From the NCBI RefSeq assembly GCF_900142135.1, contig NZ_FQZU01000013.1:1-64000 (forward strand): a DNA stretch of 64,000 nt, given 5' to 3'. Each line of letters starts with the position of its first letter. Position 1 is the first letter of the stretch. Below the pieces are notes generated by a model. It saw only the letters and a list, made by a program, of their open reading frames with translations, did no database searches and had not been told where the DNA came from. The translations under genes were made by a program, and so were the position numbers. Positions 25,991 through 34,745 of the stretch are shown in pieces. The stretch comes from Desulfatibacillum alkenivorans DSM 16219 (GTDB lineage Bacteria > Desulfobacterota > Desulfobacteria > Desulfobacterales > Desulfatibacillaceae).

Positions 25991-26517
25991 CGACTCAGCT
26001 AATCTATGGTTTGGTTACGGGAATTTTGTTCGGCTTTTTTCTGCAAAGGGGGCAAGTGCTGCGATACGATAAGCAGATTGGAGCCTTGCGACTGATGGAC
26101 ATGACCATTTTCAAGTTCATGCTGACGGCGATCCTTGTCGGCAGTGTTGGAATATACCTGCTCAAAGATCTGGGTTTAGTCAAGTTGTCCATCAAGTCAA
26201 CGATCCTGGGAGGAACGATTATCGGGGGCCTGATTTTTGGTTTAGGATGGGGTCTTCTGGGATACTGCCCTGGCACATCCATGGGCGCTGTCGGTGAAGG
26301 CCGTTGGGATGGCATTTGGGGCCTCTTGGGAATGCTGGCAGGCGCCGCGATTTATGCCGAAGCCTATCCTCTGATGAAGCGAACCGTCCTGACCTGGGGG
26401 GACCTTGGCAAAATCACCGTGCCTGGAATATTGGGGATAAGTCACTGGATCGTTATCCCGTTATTCATGCTTGCCGTTGTGGGACTTTTTTTCTGGTTCG
26501 AAAAGAAAAAACTTTAA
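25987..26517 (+). CDS. YeeE/YedE-family transporter, second half
   Basis: A 176-residue membrane protein with four to five segments, the partner half of the preceding Sec-containing protein. It carries GGLIFGLGWGLLGYCPGTSMGAVGEG, the conserved GYCPGT motif with Cys retained. In many bacteria the two halves are fused in a single protein; here they are split and overlap by ATGA. Together they probably form the sulfur-compound channel. Confidence 0.85.
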   Translation: MTTQLIYGLVTGILFGFFLQRGQVLRYDKQIGALRLMDMTIFKFMLTAILVGSVGIYLLKDLGLVKLSIKSTILGGTIIGGLIFGLGWGLLGYCPGTSMGAVGEGRWDGIWGLLGMLAGAAIYAEAYPLMKRTVLTWGDLGKITVPGILGISHWIVIPLFMLAVVGLFFWFEKKKL

Positions 26518-26757
26518 GAACCGATTCCCATGAAAAGCAGCGCCAGTTTTTCCCGGACAGGGATTCTCGTTTCCTCTTCCAGTTTTGGTCATGGAAAATA
26601 GCGGCCCTTTGGCCGGGAATGAAAATCAAACTATTGAAACTGGGCGAAAGGTTGCAGCTTGAAAATGAAAACGGAAATCTCATCGTAACAGTCGGTCATG
26701 ATCCCGCTCCTTTTGTGGGTTTCAATTTTCGACTGTTTTTCTAAGGAAGGCGCGAAG
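26518..26757. other. Intergenic remnant region
   Basis: Contains a 40-codon frame starting MKIKLLKLGERLQLENENGN near 26621 with no known domain and no good ribosome site. It is not called as a gene. It lies between the transporter and an IS256 remnant, so it may be insertion debris. Confidence 0.35.
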
Positions 26758-27132
26758 CTATGAGGTCACAAAAGTCTTGTTGACTGTGACAAAAAAACAA
26801 AGATCGACATGCCTTGAGACTTTGAAAATGGACACTTTCTCCAAAGACGTAGATTCCATTTGGAGGGCAAAATTGCCGTTGCGATCTCGGGGGGTGTTCA
26901 ACTCAAAAGCTCCGGCGGAGCTTTTCATAATCTTCTTGCTGTAGCCGTTGCGGCGGTTGGGATCCGTCTCCTCGGCAAGATGGGCTTCAATCTCGTCCTT
27001 CAGGGCAGCTTCCGTAAGCTCCTTGATCAATGGCGTGAAAATGCCGCCTTTACCTGTCAGCGGTTTGCCGGCCTGAAGTTGCTTCAATGCCTTTTCAAAA
27101 TCAAATGCAGGGTCTTTTTTACTCAATGTCAA
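26758..27132 (-). pseudogene. IS256-family transposase remnant (N-terminal part)
   Basis: A 124-codon frame from a TTG start. Residues about 25-95 match the N-terminus of IS256/Mutator transposases: FTPLIKELTEAALKDEIEAH, EETDPNRRNGYSKK and ELNTPRDRNGNF. After that the sequence diverges and the whole DDE catalytic core (about 300 residues) is missing, so it is a truncated remnant. Confidence 0.75.
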
Positions 27133-27310
27133 TCTCCTTTATCGTGTGAAAAAACCCATTGGGGTACTCATTCCCGGTCCCCAGCAGGGGGCAAATGCCT
27201 GTGGAGGCCTGATTCTCTACCATGGCCAGCATAAGGCGTTTAAGAATGGGAGAGATCATCATCCAGGGAAGGAGATTAGAGAAGGCGTGAAGGCGCATGA
27301 AATAAAAAAA

Positions 27311-27338
27311 GGGGCCGGCCAAAAAAGGCCAGCCCCTT
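27311..27338 (-). terminator. Terminator of tRNA-Leu
   Basis: GGGGCCGGCC (27311-27320), six-base loop and GGCCAGCCCC (27327-27336) form a 10-bp stem. On the minus strand it is followed by a T-run (plus-strand A-run 27304-27310). It lies 10 bases past the tRNA 3' end. Confidence 0.8.
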
Positions 27339-27347
27339 GGGATTTTC

Positions 27348-27434
27348 TGGTACCGGAGGTCGGATTTGAACCGACACGGGCTTGCGCCCACTGGATTTTG
27401 AGTCCAGCGCGTCTACCAATTTCACCACTCCGGC
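27348..27434 (-). tRNA. tRNA-Leu (anticodon CAA)
   Basis: An 87-nt minus-strand tRNA. The 5' end GCCGGAG pairs with CTCCGGT at the 3' end (one G-U pair), and CCA is encoded. The anticodon arm CTGGA-CTCAAAA-TCCAG gives anticodon CAA, decoding UUG. A long variable arm (GGGCGCAAGCCC) and the T-loop GGTTCAAATCC fit class II tRNA-Leu. The D-arm region holds GAAATTGGTAGAC. Confidence 0.93.
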
Positions 27435-27719
27435 AAAATGATAAGTCGGGACATTAAAAAATAATCATCAACTTTGTCAACCAAATTATGAGGGCGCGGT
27501 TAAAAAGACCCCAGACGAGCGCTATTTCGGCGGTTTCAGGCGCGCCAAAGCCGCCCTTATTTCGCCTCTGGCACTTTTTGCGCCGCCAAATATTCCGGCG
27601 GCCGCCCCGGTCCGGCAATTATGCTTGACACAGGCCCTGGCAAAGAATAACTTCCCCATTTAAGAGGATTTGTTAACCCCCTTTGCAACCCACCAAGGTC
27701 AGGCAGGAGCCCAAAAAAG

Positions 27720-28163
27720 ATGTTTGGCATAGGCATGCAGGAGTTGGTTGTCATTCTTTTGGTGGCCTTGATTTTCATCGGCCCTAAAAAGCTGCCGGAA
27801 ATCGCCCAGGCCCTTGGCAAGGGCTTTGCCGAGTTCCGGAAAGCCACCCAGGATATCAAGGACTCCCTGGACATTGACAACGACGTCTCCCAAGTAAAAA
27901 GCGCTTTTCAGGACATGCAGAACGAGGTGAAAGGCGCGGTTTCCGACGCCAAGCAGGCTCCGAAAATTTGGGAGGACCCTCCCTCGGCCAAGCAGGCCCC
28001 GGAGCCCGAGCCGGACGCGATCCAGGACTCCAAATCCCCGGAAGACCCGTACAGCAAAGCCCAGGCCCAGGCGGAAGCTCAAACTGAAGCGGAAGCTGAA
28101 ACGGAAGCTGTCGACGACCGGGACAAGAAACCCCAAGCCGCTGAGGACGCCCCGGAGTCATGA
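27720..28163 (+). CDS. tatB: Sec-independent translocase subunit TatB
   Basis: A 147-residue protein starting MFGIGMQELVVILLVALIFIGPKKLPEIAQALGKGFAEF (shown in part): one N-terminal membrane helix, hinge GPKKLPE, then an amphipathic helix. The Glu at position 8 and the long acidic, Ala/Gln/Glu-repeat tail (residues about 75-147) favour TatB over TatA. GGAG lies upstream. It overlaps tatC by ATGA, so the pair is an operon for export of folded, usually cofactor-containing proteins. Confidence 0.87.
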   Translation: MFGIGMQELVVILLVALIFIGPKKLPEIAQALGKGFAEFRKATQDIKDSLDIDNDVSQVKSAFQDMQNEVKGAVSDAKQAPKIWEDPPSAKQAPEPEPDAIQDSKSPEDPYSKAQAQAEAQTEAEAETEAVDDRDKKPQAAEDAPES

Positions 28164-28927
28164 CCGAAGAAAACATGACCGAAGAAAAACAGATGCCCCT
28201 GACCGAGCACCTGGAAGAGCTCCGGACCCGCCTGATCATCTGCGTGGTTGCGGTTCTTGTCGGCTTTTTCGCCAGCTATGGATTCAAGGAAGAGCTTTTC
28301 GCCCTGGTGGCAAGGCCCCTGAACATCGCCATGGGTGAAGGCGGCAAGCTCATATTCACCAGCCTGACCGAGCCTTTTATCGCCTATTTGAAAATATCCT
28401 TTTTCGGCGGAATCATTTTGGCTTTGCCCGTGATTCTTTACGAAATTTGGGCCTTTGTGGCGCCCGGCCTTTATTCCAAGGAAAAAAAGGTGCTTTTCCC
28501 CCTGGTTTTTCTGGGATGCCTTTTTTTCGCCGGAGGGGCGAGCTTCGGCTACTTCATTGTTTTTCCCATGGGCTTTAAGGTCCTGTTGGCTTTTGGGGGC
28601 GATGTGGCGGACGCCCTGCCTTCCATGAAGGAATACCTTGGCCTGGCGACCAAGCTGCTGATTGCCTTTGGCGTGGTGTTTGAATTGCCTTTGTTTATCG
28701 TCACCTTTTCGCGCATGGGAATGGTCACGCCCCAGATGCTGAGAAAAGGGCGGAAATACGCCTTGGTCATTTTTGTCATCTGCGGAGCCCTACTGACGCC
28801 GCCGGATCCTTTCAGCCAGTTGATGATGGCCACTCCCTTAGTCGTTCTGTATGAAATAAGCATAATTGGCGCGGTCATTTTCGGAAAAAAACCCGAGCCT
28901 GAAACGGATGCTGATGATATTGATTGA
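28160..28927 (+). CDS. tatC: Sec-independent translocase subunit TatC
   Basis: A 255-residue six-helix membrane protein. Signatures are PLTEHLEELRTRLI at the cytoplasmic N-terminus, where the twin-arginine signal docks, SLTEPFIAYLKISFFGG, and FGVVFELPLFI. It works with TatB to recognise twin-arginine substrates. The start follows the tatB stop with an ATGA overlap; Met6 is an alternative start. Confidence 0.92.
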   Translation: MTEENMTEEKQMPLTEHLEELRTRLIICVVAVLVGFFASYGFKEELFALVARPLNIAMGEGGKLIFTSLTEPFIAYLKISFFGGIILALPVILYEIWAFVAPGLYSKEKKVLFPLVFLGCLFFAGGASFGYFIVFPMGFKVLLAFGGDVADALPSMKEYLGLATKLLIAFGVVFELPLFIVTFSRMGMVTPQMLRKGRKYALVIFVICGALLTPPDPFSQLMMATPLVVLYEISIIGAVIFGKKPEPETDADDID

Positions 28928-28950
28928 CACCTTTCAGGCTGTTTGTTAGT

Positions 28951-28964
28951 TTGATTTACATCAA
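28951..28964. promoter_or_regulatory. FNR/CRP-family binding site upstream of cytochrome c3
   Basis: TTGATTTACATCAA is a perfect match to the FNR half-site consensus TTGAT-N4-ATCAA. It lies 91 bases upstream of the cytochrome start and 23 bases after the tatC stop. Position relative to a promoter suggests activation of the cytochrome by an anaerobic CRP/FNR-family regulator. Confidence 0.6.
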
Positions 28965-29054
28965 AGCAAGGCCCTGGCGGCGTTACGCCATCCGGGCTGG
29001 TAAAGTTCAAGGCTCTTATAACCGTACCGGAACGGAAAGGGGGTTTAACAACCA

Positions 29055-29534
29055 ATGAAGACTGGAAAATTCTTTAAAATTTTGACGCTGGCCTCTGTCG
29101 CCACGCTGTTTCTGGCTGCAGGACTCATTGCAAGCACGTGCCCTGATATCATCCCCATGGAAGATCCCGCTTACGACAGCCACAAAAAGGGCATCGTACA
29201 GTTTACCCACGGCAAGCACTACAAAGACCACGCCATTGCATGCGGTGAATGCCATCATGACGCCGAGGGCAAACCCCTTGCGGGCCTGAAGGAAGGCGAC
29301 GCAGTCCAGAAATGCATTGAGTGCCACAAGATCGCCGGCGAAATGCCCAGGGAAGTGAAGCAGGAAATCAAAGGTCTGTCCAGGGAAGAAAAGCAGAAAA
29401 AGGAACTGGAATACCATGCTGAGGCCCTCCACATGAATTGCCGGGACTGCCACAAGGCATACAACAAGGAAAAAGGCTTCAGGGGCAAGGACGGAGCTCC
29501 CACGAGCTGCACCGCCTGCCATCCCAAGGACTGA
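29055..29534 (+). CDS. Cytochrome c3 family protein, tetraheme
   Basis: A 159-residue periplasmic cytochrome. A Sec signal (KTGKFFKILTLASVATLFLA) is followed by four CxxCH heme sites at 63-67, 87-91, 129-133 and 152-156. FTHGKHY and additional His residues provide distal ligands, giving the bis-His class III type. It is larger than Desulfovibrio cytochrome c3 (about 107 residues mature) because of a charged 35-residue insert between hemes 2 and 3. It should carry electrons between periplasmic hydrogenases or formate dehydrogenases and membrane complexes. A strong terminator follows. Confidence 0.9.
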   Translation: MKTGKFFKILTLASVATLFLAAGLIASTCPDIIPMEDPAYDSHKKGIVQFTHGKHYKDHAIACGECHHDAEGKPLAGLKEGDAVQKCIECHKIAGEMPREVKQEIKGLSREEKQKKELEYHAEALHMNCRDCHKAYNKEKGFRGKDGAPTSCTACHPKD

Positions 29535-29563
29535 TTTCCTGGTCAAAACATCGCTTTTTCAAA

Positions 29564-29597
29564 GAGGCTGCGCTTATCCGGCGCAGCCTCTTTTTTT
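29564..29597 (+). terminator. Rho-independent terminator after cytochrome c3
   Basis: GAGGCTGCGC (29564-29573) and GCGCAGCCTC (29581-29590) form a perfect 10-bp stem with a 7-base loop, followed by seven T residues. Confidence 0.92.
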
Positions 29598-29727
29598 GCG
29601 CCGCTGTAAGCCGCATTTGCCTTGGCTTCTCTTTCTCCCCATAAAATCAAGCCTCCGTTTATCCGCACTTGACTTGACTCGTCAGGAGAGGCATTCTTGC
29701 GCTTTGAGTTTTTTCAGCGAGCGGATT

Positions 29728-32700
29728 ATGGAATATTGGATTGACGTAGGCGGCACATTTACCGATTGCCTGGCCTGGGACGGAAAGACCCTGTCCCAGT
29801 GCAAGGTGCTATCCAGCGGCGGAATCAAGGGGGAGGGGACGTCCCGCCCCGATGCTGGAACCGTATTCGACCGCGCTCGCAAAAAGCAGCCCGACGATTT
29901 TTTTACCGGGTACGAGATATCCATTCTTTCATCCGATGGAGCGGTTTGGTGCAAGGGGGCGGTTCTGGGCTTTTCCCAGGGCGTTTTCAACGTGGACCCG
30001 CCTTTGCCGAAAGATCTTCCAAAGTCCTTTTCCTATGAATTGACCGCCCATGAACCCGCGCCCATTTTAGGCATTCGAATGCTGGCGGGACTGGGCCTGA
30101 AAGACGCCATAGGCCAATCTTCCATCCGCTTGGGAACCACCCGCGGAACCAACGCTCTTCTTGAGCGTAAAGGCGGCCCCGCAGCGTTGGCGGTCACGGA
30201 GGGCTTCGGGGATTTGCTTTCCATCGGCGCCCAGGCCAGGCCGGAGCTTTTCTCCCTGGATATTGAAAAGCCGGAGCCTTTGTTTGCAGAGGTCGTTGAA
30301 ATCCCGGAGCGAATAAACGCCTGGGGCGAAATTCTTAAGCCTTTGGACGCTGAAAGCGTCAGACCCTTGTTAAAGGACCTTATAGATCAGGGCGTCGACA
30401 GCCTGGCCGTCTGCCTGCTCAACTCCTACGCCAATCCCTGCCATGAGCAGGAGCTGGAGCGCCTGGCCCGGAGCCTGGGTTTTGATAACATATCGGTTTC
30501 CAGCGCGCTCACTCCCACCATCAAAGCCTTGGACCGGGGCGACACCGCCATGGTGGACGCCTATCTGGCGCCGGTGCTCAGTGAATACATCAGCCTGATT
30601 CGCAGCATAGCGCCCGATGCGGAGATTAAGATCATGACTTCCGCGGGCGGGCTTGTGGAGGCTGAGCGTTTTCAGGCCAAGGATAGCGTACTGAGCGGCC
30701 CGGCCGGCGGCGTCGTGGGGTTCGCCGATATAGCGCGCAGCTACGGCAGGAGCAAGGCCATTGGCTTTGACATGGGCGGCACCTCTACGGACGTCAGCCG
30801 TTTTGACGGAGAGTACGAAACCCAGTTTTCAGCCCAAAAAGCCGGCGTGCGCATTGTGGCGCCCATGATGGCCATTGAAACCGTCGCCGCCGGAGGCGGG
30901 TCCATTTGCCAATTTGACGGCGTCACCCTGTCTGTCGGCCCGGGTAGCGCGGGCTCCCACCCCGGGCCGGCTTGCTACGGCAGGGGCGGCCCTCTGACTG
31001 TAACGGACGTCAACTATTTTTGCGGCAAGGTCAGCTCGGATCATTTTCCGTTTCCCCTGCATCTGGCGCCGGTGGAAAAATTGCTCAGGGAAATGGCCGC
31101 TCTGGCGCCTCAGCCCATGACTCCCCATGAACTGGCCCTGGGTTTCTTGCAAGTGGCCAATCGAAAAATGGCGGACGCCGTCAAACGCATCAGTGCAGCC
31201 AAAGGCTACGATCCCAGGGATTACCTTTTGGTGGCTTTCGGCGGCGCAGGCCCTCAGCATGCGTGCTCCGTAGCGCGGGAATTGGGCGTGCGTGAGATTT
31301 GCGCGCCGGGCCTGGCGGGCGTGCTCAGCGCCTGGGGCATCGGCGCCGCGGACGTTCGTTCTTTTCGCGAAGAAAGTTTTCTGCGCCCTCTGGATTCCCA
31401 TTCCTGGAACCCCGAAGGTCCATTAGTTCAGCGCTTTCAGGCCATGGAAAAGGCCCTTGTGGAGGAGACGGCGGCCCAGGGAATTTTTCCGGAAAACATA
31501 AAAACTCCCGTGCGGATCATGGACCTTCGATATAAAGGGGAGGAAACCGCCATTTCCATCCGCTGCCCTAAAGACGGAGACTGGACAGGCGCTTTTGAAA
31601 GCCGCCATCAGCAGTTGTACGGGCACGTCCACCAGGGCCGGGAGATTGAAATCGCGGCCATTCGGGCTGAGTGCGTGGGCTCAACCCCCAGGCCGGAAAA
31701 GAAGAAGGCCGCCGAGATTCCGCGGCTCGCGGTTTCCAACACTACCAAATGGGTCTGGTTCGACGGCCTGGAGATGCAAACCTTCGTATACGACGAGTCC
31801 ATGCTCAGGCCAGGAGACCGGGTTTTCGGCCCGGCCATGATAACCCAGGGCCTATCCACGGTCATCATAGATCCCGGCTTTGAAGCGGTTTTTACCGGAT
31901 TGGGCGACATAATCATCCGCGATTTGGAGGAGGGCGCCAAGTCCGGCATGACCGAATCCCGCCGCGACCCGGTAACGCTTTCCCTGTTTAACCATCATTT
32001 TCAGCATATTGCCTCCCAAATGGGAGTCATACTCAGGCGCACCGCCCTGTCCGTCAATGTCAAGGAACGTCTGGATTTCAGTTGCGCCATTTTGGATTCT
32101 TCTGGAAATCTTGTGGTTAACGCGCCCCATATCCCGGTGCATTTGGGCGCCATGAGCCGGACCGTGCAGTCCCTTCTGGGCTCCGTTAAGGATATTCGGC
32201 CGGGAGACGTTTATCTGACCAATCATCCGGCTTTGGGCGGCTCCCATCTTCCGGACTTGACGGTCATGACTCCGGTGTTTGACGACGAGGGGCGGGAGTT
32301 GCGCTTTTTTACAGCGTCCAGGGCCCATCATGCGGAAATAGGCGGCGTGCAGCCGGGATCCTGCTATCCGTTCGCCGAAAACCTGGCCCAGGAAGGGGTG
32401 ATTTTCTCCCATCTGAGAATTTGCCGGGAAGGCCGTTTTCTGGAAACAGAGCTCATGCAAACCCTGACTCAAGGGCCTTACCCCTCCCGCAATCCCCGTG
32501 AAAATATCGCAGACATCCGGGCTGCGATAGCAGCCAACCAGACAGGCGCCCGGGAGCTTATCGCCATGACGGCCAAGCACTCCTGGAAGGTGGTTAAAGC
32601 GTATATGGGATACATCCGGGACGCAGCCGAGGAAAAAACCCGCGCCGCCTTAAGGGCTTTGCCCGACGGCATGCATGTTTTCCGCGACGCCTTGGACGAC

Positions 32701-33513
32701 GGCGCGCAAACGGCCGTGGCTGTAACCATAGAGGGGGACGCCGCCCTGATTGATTTTTCCGGGACGGGGCCGGTCAACGCCAACAGCCTGAACGCTTCCG
32801 AAGCCGTTGTCACGGCCTGCGTTCTTTACTGTTTGCGCTGCCTGATTCAGGAGGACATCCCCCTGAATTCCGGGGTGTTGGCGCCGGTGAAGATCATCAA
32901 CCCAACTTCCATGCTGAACCCTCCCGGACAGGACGATCCCACCAGGTTTCCAGGCGTTGTGGGCGGCAACGTGGAGCTTTCCCAAAAGGTTGTGGACATC
33001 CTGCTCGGCGCCCTGGGCGTTGCAGCGGCCAGCCAGGGAACCATGAACAATTTTATTTTCGGCAACGAAAACCTGAGCTACTACGAAACCATCTGCGGAG
33101 GCGCCGGCGCCGGCCCGGGCTTTGACGGCGCCCACGCCGTGCACACCCACATGACCAACACCCGCATTACCGACGTGGAGATATTGGAGCGCCGGTATCC
33201 TGTCCTGGTCCGGCAATTTTGCATCAGGCGCGGCTCGGGAGGGGAAGGAGAATTCACCGGGGGCTGCGGAGCGATCCGGGCCATTGAGTTTCTTGAGCCC
33301 ATGGAAATATCCCTGCTGACCCAGCGCAGAACCTCCGCCCCTTTTGGGCTAATGGGCGGACTGCCCGGCGCTCCGGGGCAAAACCTGATTATAAGAAAGG
33401 GCGCAATCAAGCCGGAAGCTCTTCCCTCTCTGGCTCAAACCAAGGCCGATCCAGGCGACGTCCTGATTATCAAGACCCCGGGCGGCGGCGGCTTTGGAAG
33501 GCCCAAAAAATAG
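29728..33513 (+). CDS. Hydantoinase/5-oxoprolinase, fused HyuA-HyuB
   Basis: A 1261-residue cytosolic enzyme. Residues 1 to about 735 are the HyuA/ATPase part (GGTFTD at 8-13, RLGTTRGTNALLERKG, DMGGTSTDVSRFDGEYE, LVAFGGAGPQHA). Residues from about 740 are HyuB (PVTLSLFNHHFQHIASQMG, LSVNVKERLDFSCAI, APHIPVHLGAMS). The fusion and length match ATP-dependent 5-oxoprolinase or N-methylhydantoinase; acetone-carboxylase-type subunits are more distant relatives. The exact substrate is not decidable. The ATG at 29728 begins at the canonical EYWIDVGGTF; ribosome site weak. Confidence 0.85.
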   Translation: MEYWIDVGGTFTDCLAWDGKTLSQCKVLSSGGIKGEGTSRPDAGTVFDRARKKQPDDFFTGYEISILSSDGAVWCKGAVLGFSQGVFNVDPPLPKDLPKSFSYELTAHEPAPILGIRMLAGLGLKDAIGQSSIRLGTTRGTNALLERKGGPAALAVTEGFGDLLSIGAQARPELFSLDIEKPEPLFAEVVEIPERINAWGEILKPLDAESVRPLLKDLIDQGVDSLAVCLLNSYANPCHEQELERLARSLGFDNISVSSALTPTIKALDRGDTAMVDAYLAPVLSEYISLIRSIAPDAEIKIMTSAGGLVEAERFQAKDSVLSGPAGGVVGFADIARSYGRSKAIGFDMGGTSTDVSRFDGEYETQFSAQKAGVRIVAPMMAIETVAAGGGSICQFDGVTLSVGPGSAGSHPGPACYGRGGPLTVTDVNYFCGKVSSDHFPFPLHLAPVEKLLREMAALAPQPMTPHELALGFLQVANRKMADAVKRISAAKGYDPRDYLLVAFGGAGPQHACSVARELGVREICAPGLAGVLSAWGIGAADVRSFREESFLRPLDSHSWNPEGPLVQRFQAMEKALVEETAAQGIFPENIKTPVRIMDLRYKGEETAISIRCPKDGDWTGAFESRHQQLYGHVHQGREIEIAAIRAECVGSTPRPEKKKAAEIPRLAVSNTTKWVWFDGLEMQTFVYDESMLRPGDRVFGPAMITQGLSTVIIDPGFEAVFTGLGDIIIRDLEEGAKSGMTESRRDPVTLSLFNHHFQHIASQMGVILRRTALSVNVKERLDFSCAILDSSGNLVVNAPHIPVHLGAMSRTVQSLLGSVKDIRPGDVYLTNHPALGGSHLPDLTVMTPVFDDEGRELRFFTASRAHHAEIGGVQPGSCYPFAENLAQEGVIFSHLRICREGRFLETELMQTLTQGPYPSRNPRENIADIRAAIAANQTGARELIAMTAKHSWKVVKAYMGYIRDAAEEKTRAALRALPDGMHVFRDALDDGAQTAVAVTIEGDAALIDFSGTGPVNANSLNASEAVVTACVLYCLRCLIQEDIPLNSGVLAPVKIINPTSMLNPPGQDDPTRFPGVVGGNVELSQKVVDILLGALGVAAASQGTMNNFIFGNENLSYYETICGGAGAGPGFDGAHAVHTHMTNTRITDVEILERRYPVLVRQFCIRRGSGGEGEFTGGCGAIRAIEFLEPMEISLLTQRRTSAPFGLMGGLPGAPGQNLIIRKGAIKPEALPSLAQTKADPGDVLIIKTPGGGGFGRPKK

Positions 33514-33649
33514 TCATAAAATTCCGGTTTCATTGCACCTTCTTTTTTTCCGCCAAACATGCTATCGTTCAAGTCCTGACAGGGAGTTGCGGAGGACGCC
33601 CCTGTTGCCCTGCATTTTTTGAACTTATTCAAAAAGCCTGAAGACAGCC

Positions 33650-34744
33650 GTGAGACATTACAGACCCAAGCTGTTTGTCCTAAGCGCATTCATGCTCGGA
33701 TTGCTGCTCCTAACCGGAGCAGCCGAGGCGCTGGTGCGCGCCACCCATGCGGATCAGTGCCAATATTCCAGTTTTCCAGGGGCCGAGGCCTTCTTGCCGG
33801 ATCCTGATCTGGGCTGGGTCCTGAAGCCGGGATTTGACGCCTTTATTTCGTATGATCAGCATCGAGTCTCGATCAATTCCATGGGCCTGCGCAGTCCGGA
33901 GGTTTCGGCTAAGCAGCCCGGAGAGTTCCGCGTTTTGTGCCTGGGGGAAAGCACCACCTTTGGCGCGGGGCTTGCCAACGGCCGGGATTATCCTTCGATC
34001 CTGGAAAAGCTCTTGAGCGATAAAGACGGGGCCGGCCGTTATACGGTTATCAACGCAGGCGTTCCCGCCTGGTCGTCCTACCAAAGCAGGGAGTTCCTTC
34101 GTACACGGGGAGCGGAGCTTAGCCCGGATTTGGTTGTGGTGTATCATGAGGTCAACGACTATCTGCCCGTCCTGGTGCGAAAAACCTATTTCAACCAGTT
34201 CGGAGAAATGGATTCCGACGAACAGCTTTACGGAAGCCGGTCTTTCCGCGCCTTGTCCGTCTTGGCCAAAAGGTCGGCCCTGGTTCGTTTCGCTTTAAAA
34301 ACCAAACTCCTATTGCATATGCGGACCGGGCAATATGGCCCGGCCGTCAATGATTTGCATCAAATAGGCATGCCTGGCATGACGCCCAATCTTTTGTTAA
34401 GCGGAGATTTTTCCCGGCCTGAAAACGCCGAAGGAAATGCGCCGCATCCCCGTAGGGTGACGGATCAAGAGCGAGTGAATAATTTTTATAAAATTAACGG
34501 ATTATGTAAAAAAATGGGGGCGGGCCTGCTTATAATCCATCCTTGCTACGCTTATACGCGAAGGCACGAATGCCCGGCGGTCCAGTTTTGCCGGGAGGAG
34601 GGCGTTCCAATGCTGGAGGCCTACGACGTGTTGGGGGGCAGGCTGGATCTTTTTCAGGACTTCATGCACCCCAATGCAGAGGGCCACAAGGCCCTGGCGT
34701 CAGCCTTGCTGGAGTTTATCAAGCAGAACAAGTTGCCGGAATAG
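33650..34744 (+). CDS. SGNH/GDSL-family hydrolase
   Basis: A 364-residue protein with an N-terminal signal or anchor (LFVLSAFMLGLLLLTGAAEA), so it is exported or membrane-tethered. The nucleophile block is LCLGESTTFG (Ser101); block II/III residues lie in INAGVPAWSSYQ and YHEVNDY; the catalytic Asp-x-x-His pair is DFMHPN (Asp337, His340). Such enzymes remove acyl groups from polysaccharides or lipids. GTG at 33650 is taken as start. It is convergent, one base apart, with the zinc-ribbon gene. Confidence 0.8.
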   Translation: MRHYRPKLFVLSAFMLGLLLLTGAAEALVRATHADQCQYSSFPGAEAFLPDPDLGWVLKPGFDAFISYDQHRVSINSMGLRSPEVSAKQPGEFRVLCLGESTTFGAGLANGRDYPSILEKLLSDKDGAGRYTVINAGVPAWSSYQSREFLRTRGAELSPDLVVVYHEVNDYLPVLVRKTYFNQFGEMDSDEQLYGSRSFRALSVLAKRSALVRFALKTKLLLHMRTGQYGPAVNDLHQIGMPGMTPNLLLSGDFSRPENAEGNAPHPRRVTDQERVNNFYKINGLCKKMGAGLLIIHPCYAYTRRHECPAVQFCREEGVPMLEAYDVLGGRLDLFQDFMHPNAEGHKALASALLEFIKQNKLPE

Positions 34745-34745
34745 T

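Noticed and set aside
25768-26517. A 249-aa protein starting at 25768
   Set aside because: Its first 73 codons are out of frame with the Sec-containing YeeE gene; the true second half starts at 25987.
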